Of a DNA stretch of 64,000 nt, positions 11,278-22,364 are shown piece after piece (position 1 is the first letter of the stretch; each line of letters opens with the position of its first letter). The stretch comes from Azadirachta indica. Taxonomy: Eukaryota > Streptophyta > Magnoliopsida > Sapindales > Meliaceae. A program made the position numbers and the translations under genes. The DNA lies in NCBI GenBank assembly GCA_022749755.1, contig CM040443.1, positions 17,141,244 through 17,205,243 on the forward strand, read 5' to 3'. The notes beneath the pieces are model-generated. The model searched no databases and had not been told where the DNA came from. It saw nothing but the letters and a program-made list of their open reading frames with translations.

Positions 11278-13703
11278 TTTTTTTTTTAATTAAGACCACC
11301 AATTTAGTAGGGGGTTAGGCTAGACCCCTACTTGTAATATAAATCAAAATCATTAAGAGTATAATATTGGAGGTGTAAAATCTCCAGAAAATAGAGATAA
11401 CAAGTGAACAATGATAAAATAGCATTATCTCCTAATATAAGGGAACTGTTGAGAGTCTAAAATGATGATGCTCGAAATACCGGTCGGGAGATCCTATCTG
11501 TCGTAGAATCTCTAGCGAGGTTGGTGTATGTATGCCCAATTAGCCATGAAATATGTTGCATAGTTCGCCTCTCTAAATATATGTTTGATCTGAACAGACA
11601 AAGATCTGCAATAGAGGCGAATCTGTGCCAAAATATACGCATAATCCCAATGACTCTTGCCTCGTGACGAAATCCAAGAAACAGCCGTGGTCGAATTTGA
11701 CTCTACTATATGGTGTGAAAAGCCCAACTCTAATGCTATCTTGAGCCCCTCGCATATAGCTGTCAACTCTGCATAAATGATGGGTTGATAACCCAAAAAG
11801 TGTGTGAAGGCATGTAGTGTCTGCCCCCTACTATCTCAAAAGATCCCTCCAATAGCAGACATACCTGGGTTACCTTTAGAACAGCCATCCACATTAAGCT
11901 TCACGATCCCCTATTGTGGTCGCTCCCACGATATCAATTTGATTGGCCTTTGCTTAGGAAAAACAATCCTCAAGCCGCTAACAAAATTGACGTCCCTGAT
12001 GCCTTTGATCTGAGATGATCGGTATCCAAAAGCTAACCCAATCATGCGCAGGTCATTGAGGGTCTGATGAATGACTGCAAAAGGCTGGAAGGCAATGGAA
12101 TCAAAACGTGAAGCGTTTCGCGCCTTCCAAATTTGCTAAAAAATGAGGCTAGCGATGATGACTCTAACGTGCATCGTAGATGAAGCTGATCTAGTCCAAT
12201 AAATCAGGAGAGCTCGAGGTGATAAAAATGAAGGTTACTGGAGTCCGATCAACGAACAAAAATACCTCCATACCTGTCGTGCCTATATACAATCAAAAAA
12301 TAGATGTCTGGTAGTCTCGATGGAGCTATGATAAATGCATCTTGATACCATGTAGAATCCTCTCAAGCATAAGGCATCGTCTGTAGCCAAGAAACCACAA
12401 ATGAGCCTCCATAGAAAAAAAAAAGATGCGTGAGGGAATGTGACACTGCTAAATGTTGGTGTAGACCTCATCTATAGATGCAGAGCGACGAATAAGCTCC
12501 CAAGCTAAGTGAAGAGAGAAATCCCCCATCTAAGGATAAGCTCTATCTAATGTCGTCGAGACCGTCCAAAGTGATAGGAATAGTCAGTATCTGCTTGACA
12601 ATAGATGGTGGAAGCACTATTGACAACTTTCCTCTATCCCATACTGTACCTATCTAGTAGACCGATACGAGGGCCATGGTAACTGCCTGTGAATTATAAA
12701 AATAAAGAGGGCAGGAGCTTAACCAACAATCATACCAGAAGCTGCAGTCACTAGATCTCACCATCTATCTCACCAGAGGCTCAGTAGAACTCCTTATAGC
12801 ACAAAGGCGTCTCCAAATAGAGGATGCAAGATACCGAAATATAACAATACCCGGATGTTCTGATCTGCAATGACTACGGGGATCGAAACTGCCACCATAG
12901 TTTCAACTCGCATGCCTTTGCCACGTCACTAAAGGAGTGAAAGCTCAGACCACCCTCCTTAAAGGTGTAACAAACTGATTACCACTTACACCAATGAATC
13001 CATCTCGTATGTGCGGTGTCTCCCCAAAAGAATCGAGTAAGAAGTCTCTCCATCTAATGAAGGATCTCTGCAGGGGGCCTGAGGGCGTGGAATAAATACA
13101 TAGGCATAGAAGAGAGCACATGTTTGATCAACACCAACTTGCCTCTAAAAGAGAGTAAGCGATTCGCCCATCCTGAGATCTGCTCTTTAATCCTCTGAAC
13201 CAAGTCATCAAAATAGCAAGACCTCAGGTTCCCCGAGTAGATGGGGCACCCGAGGTAGATCATAAGTAGTTGCCTCTGCTGGAAACCTATAACCAATTGG
13301 ACAATGGTCCGTTTGGATGCAGAAAAAAAACTCCCTATGAAGAAGCTACTTTTTCCCTAGCTGATCATCTGGCCCAACACCATCTCATAATGATGAAGGG
13401 AGTCCATAATGCTCTGAAGATTGGCCTTGTCTCTATTAGCGAAAATCAATGTCATCTGCGAAACTCAGGTGCAAGATGGTCAACTGGGAGCTAGTGCGAT
13501 ATGACATAGATGGATACCTAGCATACAAGTCATCTAGACCTCTAAATAAGAACTCAGCAGCAATAATGAGCAAGCAAGGTGAAATAAGGTCGCCTTGCTT
13601 GAGTCCACCCTATGATTGGAAGAAACCGTGAAGGACCCCATTCACCATCACTAAGAACCATGGACCCATAATTACTCTTTTTATCAAAGAAATCCACCGG
13701 TTT
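11278..13703 (-). pseudogene. LINE (L1-type), 3' half of ORF2, decayed
   Basis: A poly-T run at 11278-11287 marks the poly-A tail of a minus-strand LINE. Reading leftwards from 13703: part of the reverse transcriptase, with its F-A-D-D active-site motif near 13460 but a 2-bp deletion just after it; the RT thumb (13296-13054); a zinc-binding zf-RVT segment (12471-12283); and an RNase H domain (about 11925-11512). In RNase H the V-E-S-D motif reads V-E-S-N and the last catalytic Asp is Tyr. Several stops interrupt it. The 5' half is absent because the copy ends at 13703 against a gypsy LTR. The better-preserved duplicate is at 31596-37510. Confidence 0.82.
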
Positions 13704-13730
13704 GAAAACCATGACTCATAATTACTCTCT

Positions 13731-14995
13731 GAAATGAATTTGCTTATTATCAAATTTAAATTCAATATTATTATATATTAGGGCATTAAGGATCCAATTT
13801 AATGATTCATATAGAATTTATTCTTGATCCTTTTTTTTTTTTAAAGAAAAAAACACAATTAAGAATTAAAAAAAGTGATCTTAATTGGATGATGAAAAAA
13901 AAAACATTTAAGCACAAAGAAATCAAAAGACTTACTTTTTAGTTGATGGTGAAAAACTATAAGTTGCCTTACTCTTGATATGTAGAAAATATTTAAGCAT
14001 TCAATGTACCATTTGTTAACAATGAATCAAGATTTCTAACAATTCAAAATCACTTGCAAAATATATAGTACTCAATCAATAAAAAGATTGACAATGAAGG
14101 ACAAAACAAAGGATCAAAGAACAAAACTACAAAATTATCAAAAGTTCACCTTTAACCCTAATTACGAAATTAGAAATATAACATTTAATTGAAGTTCAAA
14201 TTACAAAAAGAAAACAGAAATGGTAAAAGTTCTTCCCCCTTCTCACTTCCACATCTTCCTTTATATAGGTAAAATAAAAGACATTTCACATGTGTGAACA
14301 TAATTTTGCTGATTTCCAATTAATCACGCTCTATCAAATTTCAATATATTTTTGACCATAAAAACCACCGAATTTCATAAAACAGCCGCCTTAAAAGTTG
14401 TAGGTGGATGACTCATCTTTCTAATGGTCCATATCTCATCCTTATTACTGTTTTAAACCATGAGTTGTGTTGAAAATAGGTAGAAATGTTCAAGTTGCAC
14501 TTCTTCACCGCCCTTATAGAATTATAGCTCCTTTTGGTAGTTGACCAGTTGAAATTTGAGAAAGTGCAAAACATAAAAGATTTAGACCTCTTTCTCAGCT
14601 TTCTAGATCACCCAACCATATAATTTTTTGTAGCGTATTTAGGGGGATACCGCCCAAATACGGAAGCATGTTGGGCTGGTTCAAAGATGCGCTTCAGTTC
14701 TTTTGAAGCCCAATTTCGTCCCATTAATTACTCGAACTAGTTCAACCTTTGGCTTACAAAGTTGTGAAATGATGAGTTTATGTTTCTCCAACCCAAAAAT
14801 TGTATCAATTGATGATTTGGATTGAATGATACGCTCAATATACGAAACCTGCGCAAAACTGACTATTTAGTCTAATTCATGTTTTACAATTCAATATAAA
14901 GGAATATGTTTCATTATTGGGGAATAGAAAGACATTATTAAGTGCAAATCATAATATTTCTTTTGATAAACCTACACTTTTAAACATTCATCACA
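13731..14995 (-). repeat. Gypsy LTR, family A, copy 4 (truncated)
   Basis: The LTR lacks its sense 3' end: it begins inside the repeat at about 13731, directly after LINE sequence, and runs to 'tcaca' at 14995, followed by the complement of the polypurine tract. Confidence 0.78.
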
Positions 14996-16083
14996 TCCCC
15001 CAACCAGCTTATTACTAGTCCCTAATAATCTAAGCAATACCATTTAGAGTTGATTTATAAAATTTACATTCAAAGTAAAAATCATTCTTTTCCTTTTCAT
15101 CTTCTCAAAATAAACAAACTCTCACTTAAAAATTTACTATATAGATGCCAAATACTAATCAGTCAAATTATTAATAAACTTTTTTTTGCGCTTTTGTAAC
15201 TAATACATGTTATGGGACTTAATTGGAATCAAACAACATTGGTTCTAAATTTTGTCAAGGTAAACTTCTTTGGGCAAAGATTATTTCTATCTTCAAATTT
15301 TTTTTTTATATACATTACTTGTTTTCTTGTGTTATTTTGTTCATGGTAAGCTTTGACACCTTTCTTCATTTTTTCTATTAACTATTGTGTCGTTATTTTC
15401 ATTTATAATAATTTTATTAAGAGGAAGGTTATACCACCTCTTTTCAAACACACACTTTGATACATGATTATGGATGACATATTGGAATTTTACAATATTT
15501 GAGCTCTTTTGTTTTGTCAAAGGTAGCAACTAAGGGTTAAAAAAAAAAGAAGTAACAATTCTAACCAAAGCTTTTATATAATAACCGGCCTTCTTACCTA
15601 ATCAGCAGTGAATGTTCACGTAAAACGATAAAATTTTGGTATGAATAAGTTCATAACCTTAACTCGAGTAATTAAGCCCATAGGGGTGTTTTAACACCTA
15701 ATACCCTAAGGCCAACTAGTCTGGGAGTTATTGGCCCAAAACTCGCTACAAGGGTTAGGTTATGCGCAAAAAAAAAAAAAAATGGAGATAGAAATAATCG
15801 TTGCCTAAAAAAGTTTACCTTGATAAAATTTAGAACAAATGTTGTTTGGTTCCAATTAAGTCCCATAATATGTATTAGTTACAAAAGCACAAAAAGAAGA
15901 TTTATTAATAATTTGACTGATTAGTATTTGGCACATACAAAGTAAATTTTTAAGTGAGAGTTTGTTTATTTTGAGAAGATGAAAAGGAAAAGAATGATTT
16001 TTACTTTGAATGTAAATTCTATAAATCAACTCTAAATGGTATTGCTTAGATTACTAGGAACTAGTAATAAGCTGGTTGAGGGG
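14996..16083. other. Inverted core of composite element, reversed
   Basis: It is the reverse complement of 5583-6667 throughout, including the leader fragment (15310-15445), so relative to copy 1 the core has been flipped or the whole element inserted the other way round. No coding capacity. Confidence 0.68.
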
Positions 16084-16608
16084 TGTGATGAATGTTTAAA
16101 AGTGTAGGCTTATCAAGAGAAATATTATGATTTACACTTAATAATATCCTTCTATTCCCCATTAATGAAGTATATTCCTTTATATTGAATTGTAAAACAT
16201 GAATTAGACTAAATAGTTGGTTTTGCCCAGGTTTCGTATAATGAGCGTATCTTTCAATCCAAATCATCAATTGATACAATTGTTAAGCTGAACAAACATA
16301 AATTCATCATTTCACAACTAGGTAAGCCAAAAGTTGGACCAGTTCGAGCAATTAATGGGACGAAATTGGGCTTCAAAAGAATTCAAGTGCATCTTTAAAC
16401 CAGCCCAACATGCTTCTGTATTTGTGCCGTATCCCCTGAATAAGTGACAAAAAATTATATGGTTAGGTGATCTAAAAAGCTGAGAAAGGAATCTAAATCT
16501 TTTATATTTTGCACTTTCTCAAATTTCAACTGGTCGGCTACCAAAAAGAGCTATAATTCTATAAGGGTGGTGGAGAAATGTAACTTGAACATCTCTGCCT
16601 ATTTTCAA
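16084..16608 (+). repeat. Gypsy LTR, family A, copy 5 (truncated)
   Basis: The LTR starts with tgtgatg at 16084 after a purine tract and stops after about 525 bases, before the TATA box, where an antisense gag start takes over. Confidence 0.78.
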
Positions 16609-17021
16609 CAATCGATGAGAATGAGGATCACGATATCATTCAAGCATGAAAATAATAATAATAAAACACAATAAAATAAAATATAATAAAATAAAATGTT
16701 AGCACAATAAAACAATAAAAAAAGAAAGGAGGTGGTATAACCTTCCTCTTAATAAAATTATTGTAAATGACAATAACAACACAATAGTTAATAGAAAAAA
16801 TTAAGAAAGGTGGCAAAGCCTACCATAAACAAAATAAACAACAAAAATTAGGTGGTATATGTAGAACCAACCATAATGTAAATATAAATGAGCGGCTGAG
16901 CCTCCCAATAAAAAGAAACAACAACAAGTAAAAAAAAAAAAAAATGTTAAAGGTAGAGTTAGAGGTGAAAGTTAGTAAAAGAAAATTAAACAAGAACTAG
17001 TAAACTTTATACAAACCGTAC
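16609..17021 (-). pseudogene. Gypsy leader with start of gag, truncated
   Basis: Reverse complement of 3600-4020 and close to 26040-26478. From the primer site at 17022 leftwards it contains the leader and the first codons upstream of gag (frame around RDPHSHR), then is cut at 16609 against an LTR in the opposite orientation. No usable gag remains. Confidence 0.68.
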
Positions 17022-17039
17022 TCCCCTGCAACGGCGCCA
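17022..17039 (-). promoter_or_regulatory. tRNA-Asp primer-binding site
   Basis: The plus strand matches the tRNA-Asp 3' end at 17 of 18 positions (one G to T change). It lies 6 bases from the LTR start at 17046. This makes the LTR at 17046-18435 a 5' LTR for the fragment on its left. Confidence 0.8.
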
Positions 17040-17045
17040 AAAACT

Positions 17046-18435
17046 TGCTACAACTTAAAGGTTAACTCTCAAGTATAGGTTGTCTCAAGTAATAAAGTCC
17101 AGAAGTCCGAGTGTCGGTCCACAGGAAATACGTTATATTAAGTCCACAAGTCCAAAGGTCTAAATATTATAAGAAATAGAATGAATTTGCTTATTGTCAA
17201 ATTTAAATTCAATATTATTATATATTAGGGTATTAGGGATCCATTTTAATGATTTGTATAGAACTTATTCTTGATCCTTTTTTTTAAAGAAAAACACAAT
17301 TAAGAATCAATAGAAGTGATCTTAATTGGATGATGAAAAAAAAAACATTTAAGCACAAAGAAATCAAAAGACTTACCTTTTAATTGATGGTGAAAAATTA
17401 TAAGTTGCCTTACTCTTGATATGTAGAAAACATTCAAGCATTCAATGTACCATTTGTTAACAATGAATCAAGGTTTCTAACAATTCAAAATCACTTGCAA
17501 AATATAGTACTCAATCAATAAAAAGATTGACAATGAAGAACAAAACAAAGGATCAAAGAACAAAACTATAAAATCATCAAAAGTTCACCCTTAGCCCTAA
17601 TTACTAAATTAGAAATACATTATTTAATTGAAGTTCAAATTACAAAAAGAAAATAGAAATGGAAACAAACTGATCTCCCTTCTCACTTCCACATCTTCCT
17701 TTATATAGGTAAAACAAAAGACATTCCACATGTGTGAACATAATTTTGTTAATTTCTAATTAATCACGCTCTACCAAATTCCAACATATCTTTGACCGTG
17801 AAAACCACCGAGCTTCGTAAAGCATCCTTCTTCAAAGTTGTAGGTGGATGACTCATCTTTCTAATGGTCTACACCTCACCCTTATATCTATTTCAAACCG
17901 TGAGTTGTGTTGAAAATAGGCAGAGATATTCAAGTCGCATTTCTCCACCGCCCTTCTAGAATGATAGCTCTTTTTGGTAACTGACCAGTTGAAATTTGAG
18001 AAGGTACAAAACATTAACAATTTAGATCCCTTTCTCAGCTTTTTAGATCACTCAACCATATAATTTGTTGTTACACATTTAGAGAGATACTATCCAAATA
18101 CAGAAGCATGTTGGGCTGGTTCAAAAATGCGCTTGAGTTCTTTTGAAGCGCAATTTTATCCCATTAATTGCTTGAACTGGTCCAACCTTTAGCTTACAAA
18201 GTTGTTAAATGATGAGTTTGTGTTTGTCCAGCCCAAGAATCGTATCAATTGATTATTTGGATTGAAAGATACGCTCATTATATGAAACCTGTGCAAAACC
18301 GACTATTTAGTCTAATTCATGTTTTGCACTTCAATATAAAGGAATATGCTTCATTATTGGGGAATAGAAGGACATTATTAAGTGTAAATCATAATATTTC
18401 TCTTGATAAACCTACACCTTTAAACATTCATCACA
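17046..18435 (-). repeat. Gypsy LTR, family A, copy 6 (shared between two elements)
   Basis: A 1390-bp LTR with a primer-binding site on its left and a polypurine-tract complement (from 18436) on its right. It therefore serves as 5' LTR of the truncated element to the left and as 3' LTR of the Athila element to the right, the pattern of a tandem LTR-internal-LTR-internal array. Confidence 0.8.
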
Positions 18436-19150
18436 CCCCCAACCAGCTTATTACTAGTCCCTAATAATCTAAGCAATACCATTTAGAGTTGATTTATAAA
18501 ATTTACATTCAAAGTAAAAATCACTCTTTTCCTTTTCATCTTTTCAAAATAAACAAACTCTCACTTAAAAATTTACTATATATGAGCCAAATAATCATCA
18601 GTCAAATTAGTAATAAACCTTCTTTTTGTGCTTTTGTAACTAGTACATGTTATGAGACTTAATTAAAATCAAGCAACATTGGTTCTAAATTTTGTTAAGG
18701 TAAACTTCTTTGGGCAAAGATTATTTCTATCTCCATTTTTTTTCCTTTTTTTTTTTCTTTGTGCATAACCTAACCCATGTAGCAAGTTTTGGGCTAATAA
18801 CTCCCAAACCAGTTGGCCTTAGGATATTAGGTGTTAAAACACCCCTACGGGCTTAATTACTTGAATTAAAGTTATGAACTTATTCATACCAAAACTTCAC
18901 CGTTTTATACGATATTCTCTGCTGATTAGGCAAAAAGCCCGGTTATTAAGTAAAAGTTTTGATTAGAATTTTTACTTATTTATTTTGTTTTTAACTTATT
19001 TATTTTTATTTTTTTTTTTTTTTTATTTTTTTGGGAGATTTTTTTTTAATTTTTTTAACCCTTAGTTGCTACCTTTGACAAAATTAAAGAGCTCAAATAT
19101 TGTAAAATTTCAATATGTCATCCACAATCATGTATCAAAATGTGTGTGCG
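18436..19150 (-). other. Athila 3' internal region
   Basis: Conserved non-coding block next to the 3' LTR, shared with 5583-6220 and with 15446-16083 in reverse. It contains the polypurine tract next to 18435 and a long poly-T-rich stretch (about 18965-19050). The conserved block ends near 19150. Confidence 0.7.
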
Positions 19151-19600
19151 AAAGATAGTTTATAAATACTTTACTGATTGAGTATTTGAGCAGAATTTAT
19201 TATGTGATGATGATGTGAGAGTTCGTATATTTGATCAATTCAAAAGAAAGTGAATGATGAATTCTTTATTATAAAATTCAAAAATCAAAACAAATGATAA
19301 TGCATATTTACTAAGATGTGTCTCAGGAGTAAGATTACTCCTTACTCTACTATCCTTACAAATTATGAATCTATTTTTTTTTTTTAATTGTATATATAAG
19401 AAAAATGGTTACTTATGTCGACTACACTCCCCCTAAGCAGATTGCAACATTATCCCCAATGTTTAAATGTAAAGAGGTACAGTATAGAGAACATTACCTG
19501 AGATAGCAGTTATTGAAACACAGTAAAAGCTAAAACAAACTTAAGCAAAAATAACTAAAAAAAACAAAATGCAATGAGTAGAAAAAAGAGATAAGAAAAG
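19151..19600. other. Unassigned stretch between LOG copy and 3' region
   Basis: No coding similarity and no match elsewhere in the window. In the sense of the LOG copy this is downstream sequence. It is T-rich rather than A-rich there, so no poly-A tail of a LINE-type retrocopy is seen. Confidence 0.45.
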
Positions 19601-20251
19601 TTACAAATGAAGCGACAAATTCAACTTTCGCTTTTTACTGCTTTCACTTGACCATTCTAATCGTGCCATTGTTCGATCTGGTTCATGGACAAAGTTCTGC
19701 AACTGATTGATCAAGTTATTAGCAGTCGGAGCAGAAATGCGGAGTTTGCGAGCCATTTGTGAAATAAAATTCTGTTCTACAGCATCATCAAGAAAAGACA
19801 GCAACTTGTTAAAGAAACCATTAACATTTAACAATTCTATGGGTTTTTGATGAATGATGAGTTGTGTCTAAGATTTTTGAAAAATTTCTTCTAAGGTCCC
19901 AAAACCACCTGGTAAGGCAATAAAAGCATCTGTAGGATCAAGTATTTTAGCAATTCTTTCATCCATTGTTGAGACCATTAATTCTTCTCCAACTGTTTTG
20001 CCAGTTATGTTACCTGCAGATAAAGCCTTTGGTATGATACCTATGACTTTACTTCCTCCTATATGTGTAGTAGTTGACACACACCCCATTAACCCAAGGC
20101 TACCTCCTCCATACACTAGGTTAAGTTTTTGCTCAATTAAAACTCAACGCAGGTTGTCCGCTGCTTTTACCAACTCTTCACCTTTCCTAAAGCTTGACTC
20201 ACAAAAAAACACTAATAGTTTTAAATTGATGAATAAAAACTCCTTCCATTT
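19601..20251 (-). pseudogene. Intronless LOG-like gene (cytokinin riboside 5'-monophosphate phosphoribohydrolase), two stops
   Basis: LOG enzymes release active cytokinin bases from the riboside monophosphates in the cytosol. One reading frame of 217 codons (ATG at 20251, stop at 19601-19603) covers the usual length of the family. Visible features are an N-terminal VFC-S region (residues about 15-20), GGGSLGLMG (about 48-56) and the PGGFGTLEE nucleotide-binding and catalytic motif (about 114-122), followed by a C-terminal half with NVNGFF and SAPTA. Plant LOG genes normally have several introns; none is present here. The frame is broken by only two stops: a TGA about ten codons before GGGSLG, and a TAG shortly after PGGFGTLEE where the family has Trp. 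Both fit single transitions. It lies in the same orientation as the Athila pol, between integrase and the 3' region. A spliced-transcript copy captured by the element is the simplest reading; a separate nested insertion is possible. Confidence 0.85.
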
Positions 20252-20820
20252 TTTTCTTTTGCAATCTTTTACCCTCGTCAGTGATTCAAATTTTTTTAAT
20301 GAAAATAAAGAAGTGAGGTCCTGCATTTATACAACTTAAAGAGAATGCATTAATGAAACCAAGAGAGGTAAGCCAGCTATTGTCATAAAAGTTAAATTTT
20401 AAAAATTTAAAAATGTCAAAGATAACAGCTAATATAGGAATTTAAAAAATAAAAATTTCAACAATGACAGTTAAAAGTAAATATTTATAGATAGTTGTGA
20501 TTGTGGCTCACATCTTCCTCTGATTTTACGTCCAGTAACGGCTTAAACGCCCTCTATGGGTCAAGGATTGGCTTCCTATCTAATTTTCTTACAAATTGTC
20601 AAACAGGGTCTTTTAAAGTCAGATTCTTAAGACTATAACGATCATGTGCTTTTTGAAATAATGTATACAAATTGAGAATTTCACATTGCACATATCTACT
20701 AAGATGCATCTAAGAGTCAATAAGATATTATCTAAAGACTCCTAAATCAGTCCATCTTTGATGAATTTAATTTTATCTTCTCTATTAGTAGACACCATCC
20801 CTAGAAAACAACATCGCTTG
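20252..20820. other. Unassigned stretch between integrase and LOG copy
   Basis: In the minus-strand sense, frames downstream of integrase are short and full of stops. I see no env-like protein, LTR or poly-A run, and nothing repeated elsewhere in the window. Confidence 0.45.
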
Positions 20821-21900
20821 TTACAGGTTGAAAGGACCTTTTTTGGGGTTCTCAATCTCAACAGCGTCATGTGGGTCAACCTTCTTAACAATGAAAGGAC
20901 CTGTCCATTTTGAACGAAGTTTGCCAGGAAATAGATGCAATCTTGAATCATACAAAAGAACTTTTTGTGAAGGTCCAAATGATTTTCTAATGATATGTTT
21001 ATCATGAAACACCTTCATTTTCTCTTCGTAAATTCTAAAATTCTCGTAAGCTTCATTCCTAATTTCTTCGAGTTCATCTATTTGGAGTTTTCTCAATGAT
21101 CCTACTTTATCTGAGTCAAAATTAAGCATTTTAATGGCCCAAAAAGCTTTATGTTCTAATTCCACGGGTAAGTGACAAGCCTTTCCAAAAACAAGTCTAT
21201 AAGAAGACATGCCAAGTGATGATTTAAAAGCAGTTCGATAAGTTTAAAGTGCATCAGTTAGTCTTAAAGACCAATCCTTACGATTCGAGTTTACCGTTTT
21301 TTCCAAAATGTATTTTATTTCTCTATTGGCAAGTGCAACTTGTCCACTTGTTTGTGAGTGATAAGGGATAGACACTTTATGTGTAATTCTATTTTTTTTC
21401 ATTAAATTCTCAAAAGGCTTATTATAAAGGTGTAAACCTTCATTACTTATTATGGCTCGAGGCACTCCAAATCTTGAAAAAATGTTTTCTTTCAAAAATT
21501 TCAAAACAATTTTATGATCATTATTTTTGCAAGAAATTGCCTCTACTCATTTCGAAACATAGTCAACTCCAACTAAAATATATTGATACCCAAAAGAAGA
21601 TGGAAAAGGACCCATAAAATCAATACCTCAACAATCAAATATTTCAATGACTAAAATAGGATTTAATGGCATCATGTTTCTACGAGTTATTCCACATAAT
21701 TTTTGACAACGGTCACATGTTTTACAAAATGTATGTGTGTCTTTAAATAAAGTGGGCGAATAAAATCCACATTGTAAAATTTTTGCAGCAGTTTTCTTTG
21801 AAGAAAAATGACCACCACATGCTTCAGAATGACAAAAAGAAATGATATTTTGAATTTCATTGTTAGGTACACATCTCCTTATAATTTGGTCAAAGCAATA
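20821..21900 (-). pseudogene. Athila integrase, defective
   Basis: Integrase inserts the cDNA copy into the genome. Reading leftwards: an HHCC zinc-binding segment around 21870-21690 (His residues, then CKTC-like Cys pair, across frameshifts), the catalytic core with the first Asp in the IDFMGPF segment, and a C-terminal part ending near 20821 ([11 protein letters not shown]). The second catalytic Asp is replaced by Asn (S-N-E-G, codon at about 21442-21444) and the catalytic Glu by Ala (G-Q-V-A-L, about 21334). A stop separates the core from the C-terminal part near 21244, and frameshifts lie upstream. The predicted product could not work. Confidence 0.82.
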
Positions 21901-22023
21901 GTTGAAAAGATATGGATCATCTCAAAAGAAATTGCGCACCTCCCTTAAAAATTTCTTTTTGTCTTGAGCATTCCAATGATTTGGCATTTGACCTGTAACA
22001 AGAAAATTGACAATATCAGCAAA

Positions 22024-22364
22024 TCAAGGTAAAATAGAAACATTGAAAAGTTGCTCATCATGGAAATTGTCATTAATTGGTGTTGTCTCAATCGATTCTT
22101 CAAACATAAGTCTTGACAAGTGGTCAGCAACCATATTTTGTACTCCTTTTTTGTCTTGAATTGTGAGATCAAATTCTTGGAGTAGTAAGATCCACCTAAT
22201 CAATCTAGGTTTAGCATCCTTTTTTGAAAGAAGATATTTTAATGCTGCATGATCACTAAAAATCACAATGGGTGAGCCAACAACATAAGATCGAAATTTA
22301 TCCAATGCAAATACTACTGCAAGTAATTTCTTTTCAATGGTAGAATAATTCATTTGAGCACTGT
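22024..22364 (-). pseudogene. Athila RNase H domain
   Basis: The frame 22353-22024 contains the segment after the RT-RNase H linker: Y-S-T-I-E-K, A-V-V-F-A-L-D-K-F, S-D-H-A-A-L-K-Y and N-M-V-A-D-H-L-S-R-L, all typical of gypsy RNase H. It removes RNA from the RNA-DNA hybrid during cDNA synthesis. A stop just before 22353 separates it from the RT frame. Confidence 0.82.

Larger units (their letters stand above)
6470..13703 (+). repeat. Segmental duplication, copy 1
   Basis: The order LTR A (+), family B 3' remnant, LTR B (-), polypyrimidine tract, LINE (-) is repeated at 26717-34005 at a nearly constant offset of about 20.3 kb, with scattered substitutions and small indels. Similarity ends at about 13703 inside the LINE. 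On the left it includes the 3' internal segment before the LTR. Confidence 0.8.
13731..16608. mobile_element. Composite gypsy derivative with inverted LTRs (copy 2, truncated)
   Basis: Same architecture as 4176-8068 with the core reversed: LTR A (-), 3' internal region antisense (14996-15300), leader in sense (15310-15445), S segment in sense (15446-15765), 3' internal region in sense (15780-16083), LTR A (+). The leader/S junction and the 3'-internal/leader junction are the same as in copy 1. Both outer LTRs are truncated, the left against a LINE and the right against an antisense gag fragment at 16608/16609. Confidence 0.68.

Noticed and set aside
11102..11302. Lys/Arg/Glu-rich small protein frames at 11102-11302 and 31318-31575
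   Set aside because: They are translations of a polypyrimidine tract and have no counterpart in a known family.
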